Positions 41,201-49,334 of a stretch of 62,089 nt of DNA are shown here, in pieces. The notes under the pieces are model-generated. The model searched no databases. It was not told the origin of the DNA and worked only from the letters and a program-made list of their open reading frames with translations. Source of the DNA: Verrucomicrobiales bacterium (GTDB lineage: Bacteria; Verrucomicrobiota; Verrucomicrobiia; Limisphaerales; UBA11320). The DNA lies in assembly GCA_016793885.1 (NCBI GenBank), contig JAEUHE010000062.1:1-62089 (forward strand), written 5' to 3'. Each line of letters begins with the position of its first letter. Within the stretch, counting starts at the first letter, position 1. The translations under genes were made by a program, and so were the position numbers.

Positions 41201-43659
41201 ACCGCCGGTGCCTCAAAGGAGAACAGCGGAGAAACGATCCGGTTTCCACCCAATCCCGGAACCGCGACGCCGTCGATCGTGCAAAACACGTCGATTTTCG
41301 GAAACTTCACTGCGCAGGCGCGAAGTGTTTCCTCCAGTTCCCCACCCGCGAACGGAGGATTTTCCACATTCGAACATTCGCCGTTAACCAGCGGAAAATA
41401 GAGATACTTTCCCGCGGGCACCACAACCTTGCGGGTCACCTTGCCCGAATCGTTCACCACGCCGCCCAGGAACCAGACGGAGCCGCTTTGGCCACGCGAC
41501 GCATCATCGCCTTCTTCATCCTTCAGCGGATGATGAGCATCGAAGTCTTGTCGCAGCGCCCATTGCCACCACTTGACCGACCACTCTGGAAACTTTGACC
41601 CGGCCACAGTTGCCAAGGGCGAGGTCACTTTTCCCGGCAAAACGTTCAGCAGCACCGACGAGCTCAGCTGACTCACCCCCTGATTGTCCACGGCTACCGC
41701 GCCGATGGTATGGGCTCCAGCTGGCGCATTGCTCCAGCTCAGGCTGTATGGAGCCTTCTCGGAAGAACCCACGAGGGTCCCGTCGACTCGATACTCGACC
41801 CGAGTGATATACCCATCCGCATCAGAGGCGTCGACGGAGAGCGAAACCGTAGAGCCCGCCGCCGCGTAGGAGGCATCGGCCGGGGCGATCAGGCGCACGA
41901 GCGGAGGCAGGTTCTCAGCGGTGACGTTCACCGTGATGACCGCCTCTCCGCTGGCACCCAGGTTGTCGCGACACACGGCGCGATAGGCATGATTTCCAGC
42001 AAGAACGCCTTCCAGACGCAGGGAGAAGGGGAAGGTCGTGTCCTCGCCGAGCTTGGTGGCACCCTCATAAAATTCCACAGTCCGGACTAGTCCATCCTGA
42101 TCGTAGGCCTCGACTTCCAAATCAACGCGAGCCGGGGCTGAGAGAGTCGGCTGGCTCGGACCGGTGAATGCCAGCGTAGGCACTCCGTTGAGAGGGGCCG
42201 CGGCCCCGACCCCAGGCAAAGTCACATGGTAGGCAAAGAGGAAGGTATCAACATTAAAGTCGTTGGTCGCCACCACGATACCATTGTGATAAACCAATGA
42301 CGCGGTGATATCGTTGTCCGTCCCGATCAACAGATAGTAGTCATCGGGCGCGGCTGGATCATTCTTAGGCACGAGCCCAAGCCCCTCCCATTTTTCGGGC
42401 ATCGAATTGGCGTCGGACGCGGTATTGTTGAGCCCAAATCGAGCCAGATCCTGCGGGTTGAGCAGATCCACCAAATCGACCTTGGACACCGGCTTGAGAC
42501 TAGAAGGCAGACTGTTGGTCGGAAGGGCCTTCATCCCAGGTGCGCCACGTTCCAGATCATAGCCGCTGTTGATGATGTTGGAGGCATCGGCTGTGCTGAA
42601 CAGCACAATGCGCTTATAGGTGCAGGCATTGGTATCACCAGATCCATAGCCCAAACTATCACGTTCCGAGGCCAGAAAGGTCTGGTGGTTGATCGCCAAA
42701 ACCTCACTGAGAATGGTCTGCCGATTGCCTTGAGCGTTTCCTTGAAGCGTCAGCGGATAGACATACTCGGCGACGGGCTTGCCGTAGGTAGGCGATCCCA
42801 CCTCAATATCAAACAGCAGCACCCGAGAATTTTGGCTGTTGTTGGCTCTCCCTCCATCCTGAACCAGGGGACTCTGAAGTACGGTCACCAATCGCTTCCC
42901 ATCGGGAGTCAAGGTGAGCCCCTCGAAGCCGCGATTATTACGGCGTCCAGTGGTCCCGGAACTCGCACCCGTCCAATTGAGGGTCGCGGGGTAGTTTCCA
43001 CGTTTCGGCAAATAAGCTTCCGGCGGCAAGAAGGTGCCGATCAGCTCGCCAGCGGCGTTGAACCGGTGGATGACCGGGCCATACTCATCAGCCACAAACC
43101 AGCCGCCCTGAGGATCCTTCGCCAAGCCTTCCGAGTCGAGGGAAGGCTGACCACGCCCGGGACTGTCGCCGGGGGACGTGGGTATGGCCGGTGCGGGAAG
43201 CTGCAAGGAATCATAACCGGTGAGCGGACTCCCATTGGCCGAGAAAACCAAGGAGGCGGTGTTGACCAGCGTGATTCGATCCTGCGCCACAGGGCCAGGA
43301 CCGGTGTAAGGGTTGAGCGTGAAGGAAAAAGTCTGAACTCGAGGATGGTAGTCATAGGTAAACGCCCCCCCACCCACCGCCCAGCCTCGATCCGTCAAGC
43401 CATGAACCGTACCGGTCACCAATGATCCTTCGTATCGGACCGAGGCCGAATCCAGTACCATCCCGCTAAAGAATCCCCCCAAAGTATCCACTTTATCGCC
43501 CAGCTGATCAAATTGATCGGCTGGGAAACGCCCCACTGCGACCAATCCGTGATTGACCGGGTCAGCCCCCAAGACCGACGTCGTGGTCACAGGCAAGCCC
43601 AGGGCGGCTACCCCTAGCCCAAGGCAGGCCACCCCGCGAGTTAACAGAGTTTTTTTCAT
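38281..43659 (-). CDS. Giant exported protein: phytase-like head, two Ig-like domains, five tandem uncharacterised modules
   Basis: I start it at ATG 43659 (1792 residues), the first Met with a proper signal peptide (MKKTLLTRGVACLGLGVAAL, cleaved near VLG-ADP); frames further upstream add an implausible leader. Residues about 35-480 are an esterase-like phytase domain (N-R-G-F-E-G-L-T-L-T-P-D-G-K-R). About 491-672 holds two Ig-like beta domains. Then come five modules of about 205-220 residues (about 682, 888, 1108, 1311, 1517) with W-S-x-K-W-W-x-W-A, V-W/F-F-L-A/G-G, V-P-A/G-G-K-x-L/V-F-F-P and D-G-Y-W-V-M-L-E-P-L-x-x-G motifs. It ends in the usual C-terminal module (R-F-F-R-V). The module is known to me only as a stand-alone hypothetical domain. 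It is probably a cell-surface or secreted binding/hydrolytic protein. Confidence 0.8.
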   Translation of the reverse strand: MKKTLLTRGVACLGLGVAALGLPVTTTSVLGADPVNHGLVAVGRFPADQFDQLGDKVDTLGGFFSGMVLDSASVRYEGSLVTGTVHGLTDRGWAVGGGAFTYDYHPRVQTFSFTLNPYTGPGPVAQDRITLVNTASLVFSANGSPLTGYDSLQLPAPAIPTSPGDSPGRGQPSLDSEGLAKDPQGGWFVADEYGPVIHRFNAAGELIGTFLPPEAYLPKRGNYPATLNWTGASSGTTGRRNNRGFEGLTLTPDGKRLVTVLQSPLVQDGGRANNSQNSRVLLFDIEVGSPTYGKPVAEYVYPLTLQGNAQGNRQTILSEVLAINHQTFLASERDSLGYGSGDTNACTYKRIVLFSTADASNIINSGYDLERGAPGMKALPTNSLPSSLKPVSKVDLVDLLNPQDLARFGLNNTASDANSMPEKWEGLGLVPKNDPAAPDDYYLLIGTDNDITASLVYHNGIVVATNDFNVDTFLFAYHVTLPGVGAAAPLNGVPTLAFTGPSQPTLSAPARVDLEVEAYDQDGLVRTVEFYEGATKLGEDTTFPFSLRLEGVLAGNHAYRAVCRDNLGASGEAVITVNVTAENLPPLVRLIAPADASYAAAGSTVSLSVDASDADGYITRVEYRVDGTLVGSSEKAPYSLSWSNAPAGAHTIGAVAVDNQGVSQLSSSVLLNVLPGKVTSPLATVAGSKFPEWSVKWWQWALRQDFDAHHPLKDEEGDDASRGQSGSVWFLGGVVNDSGKVTRKVVVPAGKYLYFPLVNGECSNVENPPFAGGELEETLRACAVKFPKIDVFCTIDGVAVPGLGGNRIVSPLFSFEAPAVNFLGVPGPTNGVAVDEGYYAMLEPLTPGQHTLQFGGTFVYNDPDPTKSFTFRQDITYEISVLPPSVVPQSQPIAGKSYGEWGAEWYKWDLGNPTNRASSIDATGANMPYGQQGPVWFLAGSTVGGVIERNVVVPAGKHVFFPVINIINDYPCPDAGFQPGPGQTLEEFLAEFAKAVIDTTRDFYLEIDGVVTTNSAPFRARSALFEFVADATWAGIDPCAANRPNSKGVADGYWVMLEPLSPGLHTIRFKAKDFIPGKDAAGNDVEYPFGDQDITYHITVPPTGVLPPYVEVAGKSQAEWSGAWWQWALSQGTNTSPLLDRNGANANVRQHGDVFFLAGLLGYTLEPYTASRTFTVPAGKHLFFPVLNGAADNIDVVPPVSEQQLREWAASGFDSYRDVFATIDGNPVTLLTTYRQRSPLSALVLPTDNVFQPLSPGYRDGVVIEDQVSDGIWVMLSPLAPGDHTITFGGKNTFGWSLAVTNRIRVVGPTVVPATETYLGKTYGEWGAAWWQWAWSLPFAQNPIMDTNGTSGHFNQSGDVWFLAGTSGATVTRELVIPYGKSLFFPTINIANDYPCPDPNFKPAEGQSLEDFLLQGAKDFMAGTTNLFAEVDGVALTNLFAYRGTSSMFNFTADISLRDTWDPCVTGTEQQGVSDGYWVMLKPLSAGNHIIRLGGGHATFGVDVTYHLTVLPPGVLPPYASVAGVTQSDYSSKWWIWASEQTSATNPLMDTTGAQANNLQKGSVFFLGGTFGSTDDPTVPAATRHYRVPGGKHLFFPMLNVENDNITYDPDVSVLQLRADAQSFMDNPLKLLGTMDGIPIPNPTSLRVTSPEFAFTLPVDNIYKVIDPRYVDGMPSGPAISDGYWLMLEPLTAGSHVIEYGGQVQSGFATAVRAIVDVVPEGIPFLSRVRLEQGNVQLQFWAATSGSHQVESASEVSGPWTAVGAVVAGDGEQHEVTIPATAGNRFFRVQRE

Positions 43660-43843
43660 AATAGGTTGTTTGGTTGTCAGGGTGATATCTCCCCCCTTGT
43701 TGCAGCACTTCCATGTGTTCGAGGCTCGGGAATATGGTTTTCCCGAAGACACGACCATGAGAGATCCAAGGATTAACTCGGGGCGGCCCGGAGAATCTTT
43801 CAAAAAAGTTTTGGATCTAGCCTTCCCTCCTCTCCCACCTCAT

Positions 43844-43967
43844 GGGCCGAGACGGCCCACGCTACATGGTAGCGTCGTCCGTGTCGGACGATTCCCCAGC
43901 CCCGAGCGCAGCGGGCATGTCATCTCATCCTTTCCCTCCTCTCACATCCCATGGGCCGAGACGGCCC
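43844..43967. repeat. Two GGGCCGAGACGGCCC palindromes in a gene-free stretch
   Basis: GGGCCGAGACGGCCC occurs at 43844-43858 and 43953-43967, both followed by ACGCTACA. Related ones are at 20874-20888 (GGGCCGACACGGCCC) and 27482-27496 (GGGCCCAGAGGGCCC). The stretch 43660-44005 has no gene; a GATTAC(G) hexamer triplet lies at 43992-44010. The palindrome is not followed by a T-tract, so it is not a plain terminator. Confidence 0.5.
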
Positions 43968-44005
43968 ACGCTACAAAGAGGCGAAGGAGGCGATTACGAT
44001 TACGA

Positions 44006-45601
44006 TTACGAAGGGGAGGCGAAAGGGGGATCCGCCTCTGGATAGAAACCCGAACGCCTCAGGGACGCTTCCAACAACTCAGGCGTGGAACGCAGCTTGG
44101 CCGCTGCAGCGAAAAGATCCGCTGTGTCGACGGGGAGCCAGTTGCGGCGATCGCGCCGACTCAGACCTGCCACGTCAATCGGAGCGATCACTTGATCAAT
44201 CCTTCGCGCCAACTCCTCGACCGAAAGCGTTGACGACAGCCGCAAACACTCGTCCATTCCCGCGACGAAGACAGGATTGCTCCCCAACAGAAATGAGTCG
44301 CCCGCCAGATCAAGGTGTCCCAGCCGCCGAGCGGATTCCGCATAGCTCACCGCGGCAAAATACAATCGGGTCAGGGTGGCGAACCGAGGGAAATCTCCCA
44401 TGGCCCCATATAACGCTCGGACCAGTCGAGACACACGATGCAGCTCATCCACGCTGCGCTGTGTGGCATTGGCCAACGCAGGCTCCAAACTTTCCCGTCC
44501 CCAATGTTCCGCGGCCGCCTCCACCAGTCGGTTCAGGCCGAACAGCACCAAAGGGAAGCCGGTGGACAGCAAGGGATCCACAAATCCCATCGCCGAGGGC
44601 AGCATCACCCATCCGGGCCCCTGGCACCGCGCGGAAAGATACGGCATCGGACTCTGGGTCATCATGGGTGTGACGGGTTCCGCCGAGGCGAATTGTCGTC
44701 GAACGCTGGGCAAGTGCTCCAACAAGCGATCCCAGCAGGGCTTACCCGCGACGTCTCGGACCCGGTCTGCCCAGGCAGGCAGCAAAGCCGCCCCCGCGCT
44801 GGTGATGCCATTGTTGAAGGGCAGCACCCAAATCCAGCCTCCCTCGAACACATGGTGCAGGGCCGCATCGTCCGGAGGATACGGAGGTGTTTCGGCCGAT
44901 TGAAATTCGGACAGCTCGGCGACCTTGCCCACCCCGCGGAAATGGGCGAACACGGTTTCGGTGGGCGCATAGCCCTCAAAGCGTGCTTCCCCACAGTCGA
45001 GTAGTCGTGACAGGCAGCCGCGAGAACCGGTGGCATCCACGACCAACCGGCAGTTCACACGCAACGGGACTCCGTCTCGTGTGCCCTCCAGCCGAACAAT
45101 CCCGTCCTGCGGAGGCATGAACCGGTGAACCTCCGTCCGATCCCTATATGTGACGCCTCGACTGATCGCAGCCCGCAGAAGGTGCAGGTCGAAATCCGGC
45201 CGATACCAATGTGTGTCGGCGATTCCGTCATGCGGGCTGGCCGCCACCAGCAGCTGATGGCTATGGTCAGAGGTGTCCGAAAACGGCCGGTCCCAGGCAT
45301 GCTGATAGAAACTGAATCCCCGCTTTAATCCGCACGCAACCTCCGAACAGTCCCGCTGCCACGAACCCCATTTGGCTAGAGGCAGCAACTCCGGAAGATC
45401 GTATCGCCGGGCAAATTCCTCCAAGAGCAGATTGGTCAAAGGTGTCGACGACTCACCAATGGCGAAGCGGGGATGCTGCTGTCGCTCAATCATCGCCACC
45501 CGAAGGCCCTGACGTCGCAAGGCGCAGGAGACCAGGCTCCCAGCGAAGCCGGATCCCAGCACGACCACATCCGCCTCCAGATGAAGATCCAGAGTTGGCA
45601 T
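44006..45601 (-). CDS. Flavin-dependent halogenase-like oxidoreductase
   Basis: The 531-residue protein has an N-terminal FAD-binding Rossmann motif (DVVVLGSGFAGSLVSCALRR) and a second flavin contact (R-L-V-V-D-A-T-G-S-R-G). A G-W-I-W-V-L-P-F motif at about 255-262 matches the WxWxIP signature of tryptophan-halogenase-like enzymes, with one conservative change. The catalytic lysine cannot be assigned with certainty (K77 is a candidate). Related family members oxidise or halogenate carrier-bound or free aromatic substrates. The next gene on the same strand, 66 bases away, is a radical SAM protein, so the two may make a natural product. The substrate is unknown. Confidence 0.75.
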   Translation of the reverse strand: MPTLDLHLEADVVVLGSGFAGSLVSCALRRQGLRVAMIERQQHPRFAIGESSTPLTNLLLEEFARRYDLPELLPLAKWGSWQRDCSEVACGLKRGFSFYQHAWDRPFSDTSDHSHQLLVAASPHDGIADTHWYRPDFDLHLLRAAISRGVTYRDRTEVHRFMPPQDGIVRLEGTRDGVPLRVNCRLVVDATGSRGCLSRLLDCGEARFEGYAPTETVFAHFRGVGKVAELSEFQSAETPPYPPDDAALHHVFEGGWIWVLPFNNGITSAGAALLPAWADRVRDVAGKPCWDRLLEHLPSVRRQFASAEPVTPMMTQSPMPYLSARCQGPGWVMLPSAMGFVDPLLSTGFPLVLFGLNRLVEAAAEHWGRESLEPALANATQRSVDELHRVSRLVRALYGAMGDFPRFATLTRLYFAAVSYAESARRLGHLDLAGDSFLLGSNPVFVAGMDECLRLSSTLSVEELARRIDQVIAPIDVAGLSRRDRRNWLPVDTADLFAAAAKLRSTPELLEASLRRSGFYPEADPPFASPS

Positions 45602-45667
45602 CAGCCTGGCCTCCCGAACCAGCTCAGCGACGGACCAGGAATGGAGGCTTTCAACAACAAGGCGTCG

Positions 45668-46687
45668 TCAATCCGGGTTGAGTCCACACGATGCGCAGAG
45701 CGGCCGAGGCAGCACCCGTTGCTCCAGGTTCATGGCGTGGAGCCGAGCTCGCCGTGTCGGAAAACAGACCGCGCAGGACGAAAAGCGCTCCAGGTCCCAG
45801 AGATCGAGAAAAACCCGGCAATTCCCCTGCCCCAAGGAAGCTGCAAACGCTACTTCGATCGACTCCAGCGCGGGCTCAGCCGCCAGTCCCTCCCGGGCCA
45901 ATGGTTCCAGGGCTCCTCGGTCGACCCGGAGCGGGATCAAGGAGATCACCGAGGCTCCAGCTTCCGCTGCCACCTGAACCGATCGCGCCAGCCACGCCGC
46001 CTGTTCCGTCTTGGGAATGAAGGGTGGATGCAACAAAAGGAATACCCGGATAGCCACGCCGTGCCGGCGCAGGAATCGGCAAGCCTCCTGAAAATCCAAA
46101 ACCGTCATACCCTTGTTGAGTCTTTCCAGCGCCTCGGGATGCGCGGTCTCAAGGCCCATTGCCACCTCCAGAACGGTGGTACCGGGCGCTCCTGCCCCGA
46201 GGGGTTGCTGAACCCGCAACAACTCCAAAAAGGGAAGCAGCCGCTCCCCCACCAGGGCCGGGTGACACTCCACGATCAAACGCTCGAACTGGCGCGCACG
46301 GCGAATTAGGTCAGGGTAGTCCTCCGGCGGAATTGCACGGGGGTCAAAGAAGCTCCCACTGTTGTAGAGCTTGAGAACCCGAGGTCGGTCAGAAGGGGCC
46401 GACCCGAGGCGCTCGAGGGCATGGTCTAGCTGAAGAGGGATGAGACCGGGCTCCAGGGAGTGCTCCAGGGTATTCTTCCAGAGATCGCACATCACGCACC
46501 GCCAGGGACATTCGCGGTTGGTGAGGAACACAGTCCAGATTTGCGCCGGAGCGCCGGACTCGCTCGGCTCACACTCCGAAAGGAAAGCGTAAGGCTCGTG
46601 CGGATTGACCGCGTTTCGCAAGCCGCGCCGTCCAGGAGGGCCTCCACCCCGATCCGAACGCTGAAGCGACGAGGCGGAGGCACTCAT
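45668..46687 (-). CDS. Radical SAM protein
   Basis: This 339-residue protein carries the iron-sulfur motif C-P-W-R-C-V-M-C (Cys 60, 64, 67) that binds the [4Fe-4S] used to cleave S-adenosylmethionine. E-V-A-M-G-L-E-T-A is the strand typical of the radical SAM barrel. Its C-terminus has two CxxC pairs (C-A-V-C-F-P and L-C-A-S-C-G-L-N), probably an additional cluster or zinc site. The order C-x-x-x-C-x-x-C followed by a 'LYNSGSFFDP' stretch resembles the archaeosine/Elp3-like B12-independent group. It ends 66 bases before the halogenase-like gene and starts 9 bases after the TIGR03790 stop, so all three may be one transcript. The reaction is unknown. Confidence 0.8.
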   Translation of the reverse strand: MSASASSLQRSDRGGGPPGRRGLRNAVNPHEPYAFLSECEPSESGAPAQIWTVFLTNRECPWRCVMCDLWKNTLEHSLEPGLIPLQLDHALERLGSAPSDRPRVLKLYNSGSFFDPRAIPPEDYPDLIRRARQFERLIVECHPALVGERLLPFLELLRVQQPLGAGAPGTTVLEVAMGLETAHPEALERLNKGMTVLDFQEACRFLRRHGVAIRVFLLLHPPFIPKTEQAAWLARSVQVAAEAGASVISLIPLRVDRGALEPLAREGLAAEPALESIEVAFAASLGQGNCRVFLDLWDLERFSSCAVCFPTRRARLHAMNLEQRVLPRPLCASCGLNPD

Positions 46688-46696
46688 GTGGCGGCC

Positions 46697-48400
46697 TCAC
46701 TTCGAAGCGCCCGAGCTGAACTTCGCGGGAAGCTTGCCGATGTCTTGGTTGTATCCTTGCTCATCCTCGCGTTTACCCAAGCGACGGGCCAGAGGAGCCA
46801 GCTTCTGATAAACCACTACCTTCTCCGGATAATCCGGATTCTCTTTTAGGATGCGCAGATACGCTTCGTAAGCCTTGAGATCGGGACCATAGGTCGAACG
46901 CACGTCGCCCAAGGCGTAGAGCACGCGAACCCGCTGACCGGGGGAAGTCGCTGTCTTGAGCACTTCCTCGAAGGTCTCGGCCGCGAGGTTGAACCGTTTC
47001 TGCTCCAGGAACAGGTTTGCCACCTTTTCCTGAAGAATGGGATTGTGACGAAAATCTGACTTCTGCAAAAACTTGATCACCAGCTGCCGATCCGCGTTGG
47101 CGGCCAAGTTCTGATTCGCCTCCATCAGATTGGACCAGGCAACCAGATCGCTCCCGCGCGCGCGGAGCTGTTTCTCCAACTGATCCGTGGGCTGCCAGAA
47201 AGGTCGATACAGAGGATCGCCAATCGAGGTGATCTGCCAGGATAACGAATTCTGCGAGGCGGAGGCCGCCTCTCCGAACGTGTTGCCAAAGAAGACAAAT
47301 CTTCCGAAGAAGGCGGGCAAGTCTGGGGTGGCACCCAAATACGGCTCCTCCACACAACCCATGGTGGCGGTAACCCCCTTGGCCAGCAGCGGACCGACCC
47401 AGCGCTGGGTGGCGGATCGAACGACCTGGGCGCTAAAGGAATGAAGATGATACGCGAAGGCGCCGGGCATGAACTCCACCTCTGGGCGAGTGAATGGACC
47501 CGAGACCGCCTCGTCGTACCACCCGGCATAAAACGCCACATGGCTCATCGGGTAGCCGCTCGTGAACGTGATCGGCGTTTCGTCGAGAACCGTTTCGAAA
47601 CCCAACTGCTTCATGACCTGTGCCACCGTCTTGATCCAGTCATCACCGTGCACGTACGGACCGTTAGTCAGCCCTCGAGCGTCAAAGTAAGCTCGCCCCC
47701 AGAGACCATTGGTCTCGGCCTGAATTGCTTTGTCAACCAAGCCCTTGGCGATGGCCGGGGTAGGACCATCCAGCCGCGACACCATGAGAATCCCGTTGGT
47801 GGGATGCATGTAAAGCGCGTTGGTCACCCCGTAGAAGGGATTGGGAATCACACCGATCCAGGGAGCCTTGTCACCCCAGGCTAACAATGTCATCTGGCTG
47901 TCGACCGCACAGTCCGATCGACGCAGGTTCTCGGGAATTTTTTCAGCCCCGGCCTCCTTGAGGCTGGGGTCGTTCAGCACTTTCACCGGGACGCCATAGC
48001 AGAGTGCTGCATAGCGAATTTTGGATTTACCCAGCTGTTGCAGGCCATTGCTCAAGGTCTGCAGATCATCCCACACCTTCGCATCAAGCAGCGCCTTGGA
48101 GAGCGGACGCTGGAGGCGCTGGAGATACTCGTCCCGCGTCATCGTCTCGGTCGTGGGCAAATCCAATCCCACGACCTGGTCCGCCGGAACCGAACGTCGC
48201 TCCGCGTAATAATCCGCGACCTCTTTGGATTCCTTGAGGTTGCGGTTGTAAACCACCACAACCGATTCGCCCGACTCGCGGGCCTGGGCGACTGGCGCAG
48301 CCAGCAGGAGGCAAAGCCCAAGGCAGGCAGCGGCAGCTCCCAGAAAAGTTTGAACGAAGCGAGACGCCACCGGTGGTTTTGTGGAGATCATGGAGATCAT
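46697..48400 (-). CDS. TIGR03790 family exported protein with TPR tail
   Basis: The 567-residue protein has a signal peptide (hydrophobic 20-38, cleaved near AQA). V-V-V-V-Y-N-R-N-L-K-E-S-K-E-V-A-D-Y-Y and Y-A-A-L-C-Y-G-V-P-V-K near the N-terminus, then T-G-Y-P-M-S-H-V-A-F-Y-A-G-W-Y and W-Q-I-T-S-I-G-D-P-L-Y-R-P-F, are the marks of TIGR03790. The last ~150 residues form TPR-like helical pairs. The family is common in Verrucomicrobiota and its role is unknown. The gene begins with a duplicated ATGATCTCC, which gives two possible starts. It is first in the possible three-gene unit with the radical SAM and halogenase-like genes. Confidence 0.82.
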   Translation of the reverse strand: MISMISTKPPVASRFVQTFLGAAAACLGLCLLLAAPVAQARESGESVVVVYNRNLKESKEVADYYAERRSVPADQVVGLDLPTTETMTRDEYLQRLQRPLSKALLDAKVWDDLQTLSNGLQQLGKSKIRYAALCYGVPVKVLNDPSLKEAGAEKIPENLRRSDCAVDSQMTLLAWGDKAPWIGVIPNPFYGVTNALYMHPTNGILMVSRLDGPTPAIAKGLVDKAIQAETNGLWGRAYFDARGLTNGPYVHGDDWIKTVAQVMKQLGFETVLDETPITFTSGYPMSHVAFYAGWYDEAVSGPFTRPEVEFMPGAFAYHLHSFSAQVVRSATQRWVGPLLAKGVTATMGCVEEPYLGATPDLPAFFGRFVFFGNTFGEAASASQNSLSWQITSIGDPLYRPFWQPTDQLEKQLRARGSDLVAWSNLMEANQNLAANADRQLVIKFLQKSDFRHNPILQEKVANLFLEQKRFNLAAETFEEVLKTATSPGQRVRVLYALGDVRSTYGPDLKAYEAYLRILKENPDYPEKVVVYQKLAPLARRLGKREDEQGYNQDIGKLPAKFSSGASK

Positions 48401-48458
48401 GTTGCTAATGGTCGGCCGAGAGGAGGCCGGTTAGCCGATCCCCGTCCTGGGGTAACCG

Positions 48459-49244
48459 CTATCCCAACTCGACACGGAGCCCATCATAGGCAAACTCCAC
48501 GGCCGAGGGCAACTCCTGCTGCGCGATATCGTGATCGTAATCGTGGGTCAGGTGGGTAAAGTAGGTTTGCCCCGCCCGGATCCGCCGGGCTGCGGTCAAC
48601 GCCTCGTCCAGACACATATGGGTCGGATGGGGCTGAAACCGTAACGCATCCAGGACCGCCACCTCAACCCCTTCAATGGCTGCCACCACCGGCAACGGGA
48701 CCTCTTTGCAATCGCTCAGGTAGGCCAGTCGCTTGATTCCCCCCTGCTCGAAAAGGAACCCGGTGCTGGTGAAACGCCCATGAGGCAGGTCAAATGGGGT
48801 CACCCGGAGATCTCCCACCTCGAACGGACCGTCAAACACCATCGGCTTGGGGATAAAATATCCTCCCGGCCATGGGCCGTCGTGAAAGGCATAAAAAAAG
48901 ACCTGCTTCAGCACCTGATGGGTGGCGGCGTTGGCATAAATGGGCAGCGGCTGATCGCCGTTGATGGCGCAGAAGCGACGACAATCATCCATGCCCATGA
49001 TATGATCCGCATGCGCATGCGTCACCAGCACCGCATCAATCTGGCGAATCCCCTCCCGAAGACACTGGATTCGAAACTCAGGAGTGGTATCCACCACCAG
49101 CTTGACGTGGTCGGTTTCAACATAGATGGAGGGACGAGTGCGATGATTCTTGGGGTTGGCCAAGAACTCTGGCGGATACTCCTTGCCGATAATGGGCACC
49201 CCCTGCGAGGTGCCGGATCCCAGGAAAACCAAGTTGAACGCCAT
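48459..49244 (-). CDS. MBL-fold metallohydrolase (PhnP-like)
   Basis: I start the gene at ATG 49244 (261 residues), giving [20 protein letters not shown], the canonical opening of this family; the upstream frame reads antisense to recN. The metal ligands are visible as [11 protein letters not shown] (HxHxDH) and the further His in H-M-C-L and H-L-T-H-D-Y. C-R-R-F near the first ligands fits PhnP and related phosphodiesterases. It probably cleaves a cyclic or linear phosphodiester. It is divergent from recN with 90 bases between them. Confidence 0.85.
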   Translation of the reverse strand: MAFNLVFLGSGTSQGVPIIGKEYPPEFLANPKNHRTRPSIYVETDHVKLVVDTTPEFRIQCLREGIRQIDAVLVTHAHADHIMGMDDCRRFCAINGDQPLPIYANAATHQVLKQVFFYAFHDGPWPGGYFIPKPMVFDGPFEVGDLRVTPFDLPHGRFTSTGFLFEQGGIKRLAYLSDCKEVPLPVVAAIEGVEVAVLDALRFQPHPTHMCLDEALTAARRIRAGQTYFTHLTHDYDHDIAQQELPSAVEFAYDGLRVELG

Positions 49245-49334
49245 AGACGAATAACCTACCAGCGCCCCCCCGGAGGGAACAAGAGCCCAGAAATTTTCTT
49301 TGCCCAGGGCAGTCGTGACCGCCAACATGTCCCC

